A program made the position numbers and the translations under genes. A model generated the notes under the pieces. That model was not told the origin of the DNA. It did no database searches and saw only the letters and a list, made by a program, of their open reading frames with translations. Of a stretch of DNA of 64,000 nt, positions 12,272-25,286 are shown piece by piece. Within the stretch, counting starts at the first letter, position 1; each line of letters starts with the position of its first letter. Source of the DNA: Perilla frutescens (taxonomy: Eukaryota; Streptophyta; Magnoliopsida; Lamiales; Lamiaceae); the NCBI GenBank assembly GCA_026008535.1, contig BRKX01000012.1, forward strand, positions 25,139,848-25,203,847, written 5' to 3'.

Positions 12272-14860
12272 ATGCCCAAGACATGCATGAAGACTCGCGT
12301 TGAGAAGATAGAGAAGGGTCTTGATGAGGTTCGTCAGTCTGCTGTGGAAACTAATCAGAGCATAGCCGAGCTGCGCTCTCAGTTCGCCACACTGGAGGCA
12401 TTGCTGCGGTCATGTCTGAAGGAGAAGGGCGTCGATGCCCCCTCCTCATCAACAACCACAGTTTCCCCCCAAGACGGTTCCCCGCCACCGCCACCGCCTC
12501 CCCCGCACCGCTATGTTTCGACTTGTCCACTTTTGATGGTTCTGAACCTCGCGTTTGGGTGGCTCGTGCTGAGCAATTTTTCATTGTCCATCAGACAGAT
12601 GTCACGGCTAAAGTTGGCCTGGCCTTAGTGGCCATGCAGGGTGATGCCATGTATTGGATTCAATGGGTCATGCGCCGTTTTCCGACTCTCACCTGGCAAC
12701 AGTTTTTGAATGAGCTTTTCCTCCGTTTTGGTGAGGATGACACAATCAATTCTTATGAGACTATGGTTAGCACTTGTCAGACAGGCTCGATGGAAGATTA
12801 CACGCGAGCGTTCATTGCTCGCGTTGCCCAGGTCACTGATCTTACCGATGACCACTACTTGGGTCAGTTTCTTGGGGGCCTAAGGGCGGATATCCATTCC
12901 AGAATTAGGGCCGAACCGTCCATGGACGTGTTCCAGGCCATGCGTTGGGCACGCAAAGCTGAACGGGAGCTTGGTTGGTTACCCGGGCACCGCACTGAGC
13001 GACAAAATTTTCGACCTCCTGCTGCAGCAGTTTCGGGAGCATCATTGCCATACTCTACACGCGCCACACCCACCACTCATGCACTAGTGGTCTCTCCTTC
13101 TCGGCCGGCTGGTCCACCGGGGTCTCAAGACTCCTCAGGGCTGTCTGGTTCAACAACACCTCGCAGCCACCCCCGCGACGTCAAATATTTATCGCCATCG
13201 GAATATCAAAAACATCGAAATCGTGGTCTCTATTTTCGTTGTAGCCATCCTTACGGGCCGCTGCATATGTGTCCGACAAAAGGGCTTGCTGTCATGATTG
13301 GTGGTGATGACGAGGACGATGAGGTTGGTACTGACTTACCTCCATCTTTTACCTTTTCGCCGGTGGATTTTCCAAACACAGAGGTAGCAGACTCCCAACT
13401 GCAGACCTTACAATTATCTCATTTATCTTCCCAAGGATTTGACGGTCCTCGTACAATGAAATTAATCGGCTGGGTAGGCCATTATCGTGTTTTGACAATG
13501 ATTGATAGTGGGACCACCCATTATTTCATATCTGCACGTGTAGTCGAGCAGCTAGGTTTGAGTATTGACACATCCCATAGTTTTTCAGTAAGGTTGGGCA
13601 ACGACCAGAGAATTGCAGCAACCGGCATTTGTCGAGATGTTCCGCTATATTTACAATCAGGAACCTTTCAGATTGATTGTTACGTGTTCCCTATTGGAGG
13701 AGTTGATATTATTCTAGGGGTATCGTGGTTGGCTACTTTGGGTGATGTCAAAGCCAATTGGAGTCAAATGACGATGGAGTTTATGTCCTTGGGTCACACT
13801 ATCACCTTACGAGGTGATCCGTCGTTCATACGACACTCGACTTCACTAGCTCAACTTCATCAAATGGCTGATGCTGATCAAGGTTGGCTCATATGGTCTA
13901 TGGATACGACTGCCTCCCACCAGTCTACTCCATCAATCGTTCCTGGCAACAACCAAGAGATAGCTGACGTGTTAGCCGAATTTCCAACAACCCTATCCCC
14001 TTTAGGCTCGCTGCCCCCGTCGAGAAACCTGGATCACCGAATTGTGTTACAGTTCGACGCAGCCCCAATGTCTGTTTGTCCCTACCGCTACAATCATTTA
14101 AAAAAATATGAGATGGAGCGTCTAGTAGCGGAGATGTTAGAGGTTGGATTGATTCGTCCGAGCTGCAGCCCATATTCCAGCCCGATATTGTTGGTTAAGA
14201 AAAAAAATGGCAGTTGGCTTTTTGTGTTGATTATCGCGAGCTGAATAAACTCACAGTTCCCAACAAGTACCCCATTCCTATCATACAAGAGTTGTTGGAT
14301 GAACTGCATGGCGCCAATTGGTTCAGCAAGATTGACTTGAGGGCTGGGTATCACCAAATTCGCGTGGCTGATCCCGACATTCCAAAGACGGCTTTTCACA
14401 CTTATTCTGGGCACTGTGAGTTCTTAGTTATGCCCTTTAGACTCACTAATGCCCCCTCTACTTTTCAGGTCGTCATAAATGACATTTTTCAGCCCCATCT
14501 ACGGCATTTTGTCTTGGTATTTTTCGATGATATTTTGATATACAGCCCCACTTGGGAATCTCATGTGCAACATCTCCGTCAAGTTTTCACCTTACTTCGC
14601 GACCATTTCCTTGTGGTGAACCCTTCCAAATGTGTGTTTGGCCGTCAGAGCATTGAATATTTGGGACATATTGTGTTAGCTCAAGGGGTAGAGAAGGATC
14701 CGTTGAAAGTTGCAGCGGTGCTGCAATGGCCAACACCAACTTCTCTTCGGAGATTGAGAGGGTTTCTGAGACTTACTGGCTACTACCGTCATTTTATTCA
14801 GGGATATGGCAAGCTTGCACAACCCCTTACCCAATTGTTACGCAAAACTCCGATACAAAA
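12272..14860 (+). pseudogene. gypsy gag, protease and reverse transcriptase, frameshifted
   Basis: The likely gag start at 12272 opens a coiled-coil-like N-terminus (EKIEKGLDEVRQ, IAELRSQFATLEALL). The frame then shifts around 12480-12520 into the long frame that runs to about 14240. Gag proper includes FDGSEPRVWVARAEQFF and GDAMYWIQWV. The protease active site is at about 13501 (IDSGTTHYFI). The reverse transcriptase begins near 14090, and the frame shifts again in an A-rich run near 14200. It continues through FFDDILIYS, the catalytic aspartate pair at about 14524. A TAG stops it near 14860. The breaks exclude a functional polyprotein. Confidence 0.88.
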
Positions 14861-15334
14861 ATAGCACTGGCCTCCGGAAGCTGCAGAGGCCTTTCATGCA
14901 CTCCAGTAAGCCCTTACCACGGCTCCTGTCTTGGCCATGCCTGACTTTAATGTTCCATTCACCATTGAATGCAACGCGTCTGGCTGGGGCCTCGGTGCGA
15001 TTTTGATGCAACGAGCACAACCAATCGCTTATTTTAGCAAAGGCCTTGTGGGTCGCTCATTGGCTAAATCGGCATATGAACGCGAGCTCATGGCATTAGT
15101 TATCGCGGTGCAGCACTGGAGGTCGTATCTCATGGGGCATCGGTTCACGGTCTTTACTGATCAACGGAGTCTTAAACATCTTCTACAGCAACCTTTAACT
15201 ACTCCAGCTCAACAAAACTGGGTCGCTAAGCTTATGGGTTTTGAATTTGATATTGTGTATAAGGATGGAACCGAGAACAAGGCCGCAGACACTCTTTCTC
15301 ATCGTGACGAAGAGGTGGCACTGCAGGCAGTGAG
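14861..15334 (+). pseudogene. gypsy RNase H segment, interrupted
   Basis: Behind the stop near 14860 and another near 14911, the sequence continues with an RNase H-like domain: ECNASGWGLGAILMQ, PIAYFSKGL, YERELMALVIAVQHWR, FTVFTDQRSLKHLL and DGTENKAADTLS. The domain seems otherwise complete. The reading frame is cut at 15334, where the solo LTR is inserted, and resumes at 16637. Confidence 0.85.
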
Positions 15335-16631
15335 TGTAACAGCCCGTAAAAAAGAGAGTTCTTTTAAATTTTAGATTTTAAATGCTTAACTTTTTTTTTC
15401 TAGAAGTCGTAAGGATCTGTTTTTCAGTCAGAGAAAGCGCTATTTTTGTTTGGCACTTAATATTTTTTTTCTCCTCATCGTTTTTTTTTCAAAAAAGATT
15501 TGCTGTATTAGAGTTTATCTCTTCAAAGAGATAAACCGAGACTCTATTTTCGTGCAACCTCCTTCATCGATAGAATTGCTTTCGAATTGGAATCATCTTT
15601 AAATGACTAGTATAAATAAGGGAATTATTACCCTATTTCCTTCCACACCAAAAATCTAAGTTTTGCCGGAAGATCTAGTTTTAAAAGAGGTTTGTGAGAA
15701 GGCAGCGTTGGAGGTATGAAATTCTTTACTTTCAGATTTTCTGTAGTTTAAAAAAAAAGGGTCTTCTTTAGCTTAACTCGTAGTTGGCAATCGTATCTTT
15801 AAGAATAAATCCTAGCTTTCGGTCAGAGGTATCATAGTTAAATCTTTGTTTTTGGCTCACGACTGGTTGGGTAATCTTTATAGAATTTTGATTTAGATGT
15901 GATTTTTCTGTTCGCAGGAGTTTCCGACTCGACGTTAAGGTGGGGTTATCTATGCAACCTGATTGATGTGCATGTTTAAACGAGTTGTGCGATTTATATA
16001 TGTTGAGTGTATACTTGGGATGCAAGTGTAGGAATAAGATAAGAGATCTCATGTTAAGCATGGGTATGATGGCATGTTGAGCACGTACTAAGGGATTTCA
16101 TGATGAGCATGATCAAAGATGAAGAAGAATAAAAGAAAATGTGTTAAGCACGTACAAGAGATGATATGTTTAAGCATGTGCCAGTTAAACATGTTATGAC
16201 TATGTCAGTATTTATTCTTGTTTGGTTGAACTATTGATTCGATGAGACATGTAACTTTCTGTAGCACCCACTGAGTATATCGTTGTACTCAACCCCTACC
16301 TTTTAGGGTTGCAGTTATGAAGGTCGAAACAGTTGCGGAGCCTCGAGTTTGACTATGGCTATTTGGGTTTTATTTTAAGATTCCTATATTATTCAAACAG
16401 TGTTTATCTCTTGTTTATTTTTTTTCTTTCGTTCAAGTTTGAGACCCTAGAGTTTTCTTTTGGATGAATTGTTGGACGCACTACTGGATTATTTTGTTTT
16501 TCAAGGATTTACGCTTAGTTTCAATCTATTCTTACTTCTGGTGCAAGTTAGATGAAATGGTCTCGTTTATTTTCCCACCTTTTTGCCAAGTGGTTCTTTA
16601 ATTGAGTGGAAAAAAAATCTAGGGTGTTACA
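15335..16631 (+). mobile_element. Solo LTR nested in gypsy pol
   Basis: The segment starts TGTAACAGCCC and ends GGGTGTTACA, so the termini form a short inverted repeat of the TG...CA LTR type. The 5-bp direct repeat GTGAG flanks it (15330-15334 and 16632-16636). The pol reading frame stops at one side and resumes at the other, which proves insertion. No internal domain or second LTR is present. Inside is CACCCACTGAGTATATCG, similar to CCCACTGAGTTAATAACACT in the solo LTR at 49969, so both may belong to related Ty3/gypsy lineages. Confidence 0.88.
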
Positions 16632-18155
16632 GTGAGTCTTCCGATTTGGGTTGAATATGATCGAGTTCAGGCTGCAATTCGACAAGACCCAAGTCTTTCA
16701 AAAATAATTCAGACTTTGGAAGTCGGACAAACGGGTCCACCGCACTATGCCCTTGTGCACGACCATTTATTTTACAAGGGACGATTGGTAGTGCCTAGGG
16801 GCTCGGAGTGGTCCCAATAGTTACTTATTGAGTTTCATTCAACTCCCTCCGGGGGTCATGCGGGAGCTTTCAGTACTTATCACCATCTTGCGGCTAGTGT
16901 GTACTGGCTGGGAATGATGAAAAACTTTACTGAATTTGTGGCCTCTTGCGACATTTGTCAGCGTAACAAGTACGAGACTAAGTCCTTAGCAAGTTTACTC
17001 TAGCCCCTGCCAATTCCAGATCGTGTTTGGGAGGATATCAGCTTGGACTTTATTAGTGGGTTACCTCGTTCGAATGGGATGGACTATATCTCGGTAGTGG
17101 TGGACCGCTACTCCAAATATGGTCACTTTATTGGGCTGCGACATCCTTTTACAGCTCGTTCTGTGGCGGCGTCTTTTGTTCGTGACGTGGTTCGCTTACA
17201 TGGCATCCCTAATTCCATTGTGTCGGATCGTGACCCCCTTTTCCTGAGTTCTTTCTGGCGAGAATTATTCAAGTTAGCTGGCACTTAATTGAAAATGAGT
17301 TCGGCTTATCATCCGGAGACCGATGGTCAAACATAGGTCTTGAATCATTGTCTCGAGACGTATCTCCGCTATTTTGCTTCTGACAGGCCACGAGATTGGG
17401 GTAACTGGATATGTTGGGCGGAGTATTGTTATAATACGGGTTTTCATTCAGGTACTGGCACCACTCCTTTTGAGGTGGTTTATGGGCGCCCTCCCCCTGT
17501 GTTGCGTGGTTTCTTGCCGGGCGAAGTTCATGTGTAGACAGTAGCTGAGGATCTTCGGGATCGGGATGAAGTGCCACACCGTCTAAGGTTTCATTTGGAG
17601 CACGCCCAACAACGCATGGTTCGGGAGGCAAATAAGCATCATCGTCCGCTGACTTTTCAGGTTGGCGACATGGTTTATTTGAAATTTCGACAGAAGGCAT
17701 TATTTCGGCAGCTGAATGCAAAGTTAGCTCCCCAGTTTTTTAGTCCGTTTGAGGTGCTGCAATGCATCGGGGAGGTGGCATATCGTCTTCGACTTCCTGA
17801 TACGACTAGAATTCACCCAGTTTTTCATGTTTCCTTATTGAAACCCGCGGTGGGTACTTCTTTGGCTACAACTACTTTACCGAGTGAGTTACTGTGTGCT
17901 GATCCAGAGTTCATTCCTGAAGTTATCTTACGTCGCCGCCAATACAGTCGTGAGGGCTGTTTGGGTGAACAAATCTTAGTAAAATGGATTGGCTTAGGAG
18001 CTGTAGAGGCGACTTGGGTGGATGTGGTTGATTTTCGCAGACAGTTTCCTGATTCCAGCCTTGTGGACAAGGCTGTTTTGGGGAGGGAGGCTATTGATAG
18101 AGAGGATCTCCAGCCAATCGTGTATCGTCATCATCCGAGGCAGCACGAGCAGTAG
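16632..18155 (+). pseudogene. gypsy integrase and chromodomain, several stops
   Basis: The frame resumes after the solo LTR. It covers the zinc-binding part (HHLAASVYWLGMM, CDICQRNK), the catalytic core (LDFISGLPRSNGMDYISVVVD, YHPETDGQT) and the C-terminal part (VGDMVYLKFR, RIHPVFHVSLLK). A chromodomain follows at about 17890-18060 (PEVILRRRQ, ILVKWIGLGAVEATWVD, FP). In-frame stops lie near 16818, 17001, 17286, 17334 and 17535. The last ~20 codons lie inside the 3' LTR. Confidence 0.88.
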
Positions 18156-18424
18156 CCGTGCAATTCTATCTTTTTATTTAGTGATAATTAATAGTTAGTA
18201 TTTAATTATTGATAGTTGAAATTTATTTATTGAGTCAGGCCCATGGGCTTCAGCATGGGTTCTAGTTAGTATTTATTCAAGATTTTTCAGATTATGGTTC
18301 AACTTTTGAGTATTACATGTTAAGGCGGACAAGTTATTGTCTGAGGGTCTCTTCGGAGGAGATTTGTTATCGTTCTTTCTGCACTTCAATTTATAATATC
18401 AAGTTATTTCCCTTCATCCTATAA
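18095..18424 (+). repeat. 3' LTR of the gypsy element
   Basis: It starts TGATAGAGAGGATC and ends TCCTATAA, followed by the target duplication GTTGA. It differs from the 5' LTR at several scattered bases and one indel. The stop codon of the polyprotein frame (18153-18155) lies inside it. Confidence 0.85.
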
Positions 18425-18429
18425 GTTGA

Positions 18430-18550
18430 ACACCTATATTTATAATTACGCCATTATATATGCATGAGACCATGCACCTATATATATCACGACTATACTT
18501 CACTCACAATCCAAATTAATATAATGGAATCTGGCAATTAAGCGTTTAAA

Positions 18551-18610
<60 letters not shown>

Positions 18611-19643
18611 GAGACACATGTCTTTGTCTAAAGTTCATAAGTCCAGGCTGTAAAGTAAGGCGCATATTCACCTCCAATATAATTTTTAATCATTTGAAAC
18701 GAAACGAGATGCGTGTATTATACTATGAAGTGAGAGCCATTCCTTTTATCATTCTGACATTTTGTATATCCACTGCTACCAATATAATTCTTTAATTTCA
18801 ATAGTGATGTGGTGGTAAAACCTTTCGAATTTAATTTTTTAGGCCTTCGTCTCAATTAGCAAGAATAATTAAGTAGCTAGTAAATTAAGGCAATCCCATC
18901 AACTAACTTAATACAATTCTGTATTATAACTATTGAGGCATAGTACGTAGGACATTAATTAAGCATCTTTCGAAATCTTGAATTTTCTTGTATTTATTTC
19001 GACCCAACATAATCCAAATCTAGAGATATGTTACCAATCATAGATAGAAATTCATGTGGTTTCTGTATATGTATTACCAACACATGTACTGTAGGAAAAC
19101 CCAAAACAAAAAACCCTTCTTTCCTTAATCTCCACAGACAAAACACACACTCACACACTGATTAATGCAGGGAAACTCGTATATATCAAGAAAATTTTGA
19201 GAAAATTAAATGGGTGGTTGAGATTATAATTGCTTTTCTAGCCACAGACATAAAGCAATATATATGTTTATATATAAGGTGTGCATGCTCAGTGCTAATC
19301 ATATATTGTTTCTTTTAATGACAGTTGCCCTCCTAATTACAGTAATTACTTTTAATCAAACTTAGAGATTCTCAAAAGCATCACGTATAATTCTTGATTA
19401 AGTCATGATCACTTAAAATTTGACAAATGTGATTAATTGAATTAAATTGGGTGGACCCTAAAAAAACTGAAATTTTGGCAGCCCCTTTTTGGCACAACTG
19501 CATGCTTCACTATCTTTTTTGGGGCACATATCCCATATTAGAGAAAGAAACCTTTTGATTTGGAGGTGGAAATGTTTGGTGGTAATAACATATGCTGACT
19601 CATTTCCACGCAACACAAAACACTGTCAGCATTAATTGATATT

Positions 19644-19682
<39 letters not shown>

Positions 19683-21534
19683 AAACGTACGTACGTTGTC
19701 TAGCTAACAACTTAATTAATTAAATATATATAATCAATTAACTGTGGTTTTGATTTTGATGTATATAATTAAGATGCATGGAGATCAAAGATGGGTGGTA
19801 CTTGTGTCTGGTCTAAATTAATTAAATGATATATATAACGATATGATACTTCAAGTGAGTTAGTTGAACTGATCCTTTAATATCTAATTAAGTTCAGTTC
19901 AGATATATGGGGTGTTTAAAGTAGAGTGAATTTCAATGCCATTGGGGCTATATGAGTAATTTTATATTTTTTTATTACAAGGTATATTTATCAACATCCA
20001 TTAATCTCCATATATATACTGTACCCTAGTTGTTTGGTAAGGTAGGTCATGGAATATCACTTGTAGGGTACCCACAATCTTACTCCACTTAGCTATATGT
20101 ATCAAGAGCTAGCGTTTCATTTTGTCACTTCAAGATACATTAGTGGTGGAGTGGTGTAAATTCGAGATCGAATCCCACAAACACCTTTAATTTAGGGGTG
20201 AGCCATTTCTATTTTCTTTAAATAAATCAAGTATTCAAACTTCAATTAATTCATGTGTACAATTAAATTTTTAATTAGACGGACAAACTATAGGGTACGT
20301 ACCAATTAGCAAAATTTTATATTCTAATTTCTGAAAGGTCATTAATACACCGAATAAATATGTAATTGATCATATATTCATATTGGATACTTCCTTTTTA
20401 CAAAAAATATATAGAAGCAATTGATCGAGGCCCATTTTTTCCTTCTAGGAAATTTAATTATATTTTTCCGAAACAACTAGAGAGTAGAAATTCTTATTTG
20501 AAGGGCTAAGATGTGAGATGGAAACCACCAATGTCCATGTGACACCAACTAATCGTTAGAAAAATAGTTTTGTTTTTTTTTTGGACGAAGTCGTGGGAAA
20601 ATAGTTAATAACACGCAAATCATAATCACTTTAGCATCCCCACAAGTTTAAATCTGTTTAATTTCCAAAGATCTAAAAAAAAGTACAAGATAAATTTATG
20701 CTTAATTACACCGACTGATCTGCTTATGAAAAATGTGCCATCAAAAGGCACTTTTAGTTTAATGGGTTCATCCCTTTCTTGCAATTCAATCCAAGAAATG
20801 GATGTTTACGTTGATCAAGAACATATATGTACTTCAAAAAAATAAATTAAAATAGTTATATTTATATATTGTACGGAACAGAGAATTCAAAACGAGTTTG
20901 ATCAATTAAACACGAAATATAATATGAAAATTAATCTCATACCTAATATTAAGTACCTACACATCATATATAGATCCGATTTAAACCCTTCACTATAAAG
21001 TCTTGTAGTTACCTAATTAATGACAACTACAGTATGTTTTTTTAGGTATATGATAACGATGTTTCAAGAGGGACATGAACCAAAATTTCTTCAAACTAGG
21101 CCGCTCATTATTCAACTTCCACCATTATATATAATAAATAACATACACACTAATTTTGCTATATATGTGAGTTACATGATTTGTCAAAATTTAGAAGCTA
21201 TATTTTCTAGAACTAAATAACCAGCTATTACATGTATGATATTAACATTACAAAAGGATCTATCAAAAAAACATTACAAAAGGAATTTTAATTTTATTTT
21301 TAGAAAAAAAGGTTTCCTTGTGCAGTTTATAACCCTGCATGTGCTCTGCCATCACATACACAACCTACTTTAAGCCCTACAATCTACACCGTCCATTCCT
21401 TTACAAATCTCGGATCTTTTTTCCCATATAAATTATCTGCTATCATTCTCTTCAATTCCTCCCTCTCACTTTTCTTTGTCAGAAATTTTTGCTAATCTTT
21501 TTTCGTTTAATTAAATAAATATTTATTGATCAGA
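18430..21534. other. AT-rich intergenic DNA and HIPP upstream region
   Basis: No gene is seen. It contains a (CT)n microsatellite at about 18555-18608 and a (TA)n tract at about 19648-19679. Between 20140 and 20200 is a short stretch with GAGATCGAATCCC, which resembles a polymerase III B box, but no tail or target duplication supports a SINE. Near the HIPP start, ATATAAAT at about 21426-21433 is a plausible TATA box some 100 bp before the ATG, followed by a pyrimidine-rich leader. Confidence 0.5.
21426..21433 (+). promoter_or_regulatory. Candidate TATA box of the HIPP gene
   Basis: ATATAAAT lies about 102 bp upstream of the ATG at 21535. It is followed by a CT-rich stretch (TTCAATTCCTCCCTCTCAC), typical of a plant leader. 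This rests on position and sequence only. Confidence 0.4.
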
Positions 21535-22999
21535 ATGGGTGAAGAAGGCAAACAGGTTAATTAGTCTTTCATTGCGTGGAAATAATTTGCAGCTGTTAAC
21601 CTCACTCATGTGCAATAGCCCGCAGACCTAATTTATGTCTCTCTCGTTGTAATTAACAGGAAGAGACGAAGCCGGTGGAGAAGAAGGAAGAGACGAAAGT
21701 TGAAGAAAACAAAGAGGAAAATGCAGAGGAGAAGAAAGAAGCAGAAGAAGAGGCAAAGAAGGAAGAAGAGCCTAAACAGCCATTGCCATTAGTGTTGTTC
21801 GTGGACTTGCATTGTGTGGGTTGTGCAAAGAAGATTGAACGCTCTATTCTCAAGATTAGAGGTCTCTTATTAATTTCTCTACATTTTTTATCTCCTTGAA
21901 TTAATTTGCATGCATAAATGATAAATTCATTCATTCAACGCACGTAACATACGTACATACATACATATATATATAATGTAATATTGCAGGAGTTGAAGGA
22001 GTGGCGATCGACATGACAAAGAATGAGGTAACCATAAAAGGAGTTGTGGAGCCACAAGCAGTGTGCAACAGAATCATGAAGAAAACCAAGAGAAATGCTA
22101 AAGTTTTATCTCCATTGCCTCAAGCTGAAGGTGAACCTTTGCCACAAGTTGTTGCTTCACAGGTAATATCGGTTATTTGGAGGACTAAGTTGCAAATATA
22201 TATATATATATATTGTTTCACTTCATCAGCACTGCACGTCGAGCATAGATAAGAATTTTGTGTGGCTACAGGTTACTGGATTAATTACGATAGAATTGAA
22301 CGTCAGCATGCATTGTGAGGCTTGTGCGGAACAACTCAAGAAGAAGATACTCAAAATGAAAGGTATATATGTACTATGTAGTACAGTAGTAGTGATCCAT
22401 GTCGTTAATGTGTGTGTGTGTATATATCATATGACGTGTATTGATAAAATAAAATTATGTCTACTCGAGTCTAATTAAAGATCCAACTTTTCTATTTTTA
22501 GGGTTAAAAAGCGAATTTTTCACATTGGGCATCAAAATTATTTTATTACTAATAGTACGTAGTTAAGGAACAAATTAATTAAATAATTGCAGGAGTTAGA
22601 ACGGCGGAGACAGAGCTGAGCTCCGGTAAAGTGACGGTGACTGGGACCATGGACGCCGACAGGCTCGTCGACTACGTCTACCGGCGAACGAAAAAGCAAG
22701 CGAAGATCGTGCCACAGCCTGAACCCGAGAAGCCACCGGAAGAGAGCCCGAAGCCCGAAGAAAAAGCTGAGGAAGCTAAGCCGGCGGAGGAGGAGAAGAA
22801 AGAGGATTCACCGGCGGAAGAGGAAAAAAAAGAGGAGTACGGCGGAGGCGCGGAGGAGGAGGCGAAGAGTGTGGAGGAGCAAGCAGCAATGTACAAAATG
22901 ATGTATTATAATTATCAGCCAATTTATATGGTTGAAAGAATTCCTCCGGCTCCGCAGCTTTTCTCAGACGAAAATCCTAATGCATGCACTATTATGTGA
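21535..22999 (+). CDS. Heavy-metal-associated isoprenylated protein (HIPP), two HMA domains
   Basis: Five exons give 297 residues: 21535-21555, 21660-21861, 21990-22162, 22272-22362 and 22593-22999. All joins are GT-AG and in frame. Exon 1 encodes only MGEEGKQ. Next comes a Lys/Glu-rich acidic arm (residues 8-47), then HMA domain 1 with metal site HCVGC (Cys59, Cys62). HMA domain 2 has HCEAC (Cys147, Cys150). A second Glu/Lys/Pro-rich arm follows, and the C-terminus is CTIM, a CaaX box. Met in the last position usually favours farnesylation. HIPPs are plant-specific metallochaperone-like proteins that bind Cu, Zn or Cd, sit at membranes or in the nucleus, and act in metal balance and stress. 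Metal and partner are not visible here. Introns cut each HMA domain at the same place, just after the helix with the CxxC motif, which suggests domain duplication. Confidence 0.94.
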
Positions 23000-24467
23000 T
23001 CATTGGGGAAATTAAATATTATTAATTCTGCATCACTATCTTATTTGTGTTTTTATTATAATAAGATATAAGAGTGCAGAATTTCTTTCTTAATTAAATT
23101 AATTCTCAGCGTTTCTCCGATTATTATATATACATGCAATTTAATTTATGGTGATAAATGGATATGCATTCTTAATTTCTTAATGATCAGCTAGCTAGCT
23201 AGGCCTTGCGTTGCACGGGATATAATTCTTATGCAAAAATATGCCGCAACAAATTAAATGTCAGAAATGTAACATGATTTTTATTTTATTTTATTTTTAC
23301 TTAATTACATAATACTAAACATGCCAAATTTATAGGTACGCCGTTTCAATTAAGTTGGTCGATCTGACTATCGTCAAACCAACATTCTTGAAGACCTGTG
23401 ACTAAACTCTTTTGGTCCACTATATTAGATCCATTTGTGGTTATAAAATTATTCAAATATATTTTTTTGAGATTAAATTAATTAAGTTATAATTATTTGG
23501 AAAGTTAAAAGAAATTATATATACGAGGCCAGTTCGATAATAAATGATGAAGCAACTTTTTTTGCACTTGAGAGCCTCTAGTCCCGAATGAAATTTTCTG
23601 CTAGACTTGGTATTGCACAATTCAATTTATTAATTTTTCTTTGATTTTTTAATTCAATTTCAATTTATTGTGATTTAGTTTAATTTTACACTTATTATTT
23701 AAGGTTCATCCTACCCAATTAGATTTAGTATAATTTTACAATTTTATTTAGGGTTTATTCCACCCAATTAGGATTTATAATTATTTTTTAAATTTTCATT
23801 TTCATTTTTTAGTCAATATAATTGATTTTTGGGGTTTATTATTCCAAACTTAAGGTATATAATTTTTAAAATTTTAATTTTTAACAATAAATATTAATTA
23901 TGATTAGTTATAACATAATACATTTTATTTTTACAAAAAAAATTATTAACAATATATAATTTTAATGTTGGTCCACGGTTGACACACAAAATTAGGACTA
24001 GATGATCTCTACTCCTTTTTTTTGTTACCTTACAAAAAGGTAACAAAATAAAGTAAGAAATTAATAGATCAAAATTCAACTCTTTTTTTTTTTTTTTCAT
24101 AATATCTATAATTTGACTTCATCACTTAAAACTCTTGTAACTTAATTAGTATTTCTTCCCTTTGTAAGGATGGGAGATCTAGAATCACATCCTCCCATCA
24201 CTTGAAATGGTAGATTAAATGTATCTCAAATAAAAATAAGAGAAAGAAATAATATGGAAGATAATTATTGGGGAGCTAGCATGATCCGTGTTGAAGTTGA
24301 TGTTCTTGATTTGAGATGCGAGAGATTCTTATGGAGTTGGATGAAGGTTTTAATTGGATAAATATCATTTTCCAATTTGGCTGGTCATCCGATATTATAT
24401 GCTCTAGCTGATTATCATTTGTAATACAGTTCTATTTCACATAAAGAAATAATTTGAAAAAAAAATA

Positions 24468-24498
<31 letters not shown>

Positions 24499-25249
24499 TA
24501 AAGAAATTGATTAAATAAAGCAAACCAACACAACACTAATACTAATACTAATTGTCTTAAAATCCTGAAGTTGGAATGGGATATCCTAATGTCTCGTAGC
24601 TCCTTGTTGCAACAAAAAAAAAAAAAAAAAATAGAAGTTGAAATATTTGAAAAAGAAAATAAAAAAGTGGGAGTTAGGTGCGGTGCATGTCACATGGGAG
24701 ATTGGAAAAAGAAAGGTGTTGGGTTTTGGAATTTTGAGATGAATATGGAACGTGGTAGGACCCAGTTTTCCTCATTATCAGATCCGACTCATTTACGCCA
24801 TTTTTCAATTTAATCCACCAATCACATTAATGCACCTACGTGGCTGCCCTTTGTCTTTCATCGGATAATATATATATGCTTTAATCATTTCCTTTTTTTA
24901 ATTAGGGAGAACTAATTAAGATCATCACTATATTTATTTATATATCCATTGCTAATATTCATAATAAATAAACATAGTTGTTTACTTAAAAAATATGTAA
25001 ACATATAATTACTACTAGCTAGGCGTATATGCATAGCTTATAATTTAATTGAATATATGCTTAGTTAGAGTACCCTTAATTAGGATTTTGTTCGTGTTTC
25101 TACAAATTAATTGATATGAGAAACAATAATTTAGCATTTATTATATATGTATTTATTTATATTATTTGTTGGTTGGAATATTCCTGAGTCCTAACTTCTA
25201 ACTGTATAGACTATATAGTGTGCCAAAAAAATAAAGCGTTTATATATTA

Positions 25250-25286
<37 letters not shown>

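Larger units (their letters stand above)
11919..18424 (+). mobile_element. Ty3/gypsy chromovirus LTR retrotransposon, decayed
   Basis: Two similar LTRs (331 and 330 bp) flank gag-pol remains on the plus strand. The 5-bp direct repeat GTTGA occurs at 11914-11918 and at 18425-18429. Domain order is gag, protease, reverse transcriptase, RNase H, integrase, chromodomain, which is the Ty3/gypsy order. The element is 6.5 kb, including a 1.3-kb solo LTR that landed inside pol (15335-16631). Frameshifts and several stop codons make it non-autonomous. It lies between the auxin hydrolase gene and the HIPP gene. Confidence 0.92.

Noticed and set aside
20135..20200. B-box-like GAGATCGAATCCC as a possible SINE
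   Set aside because: No tail, no A box in the right place and no flanking duplication.
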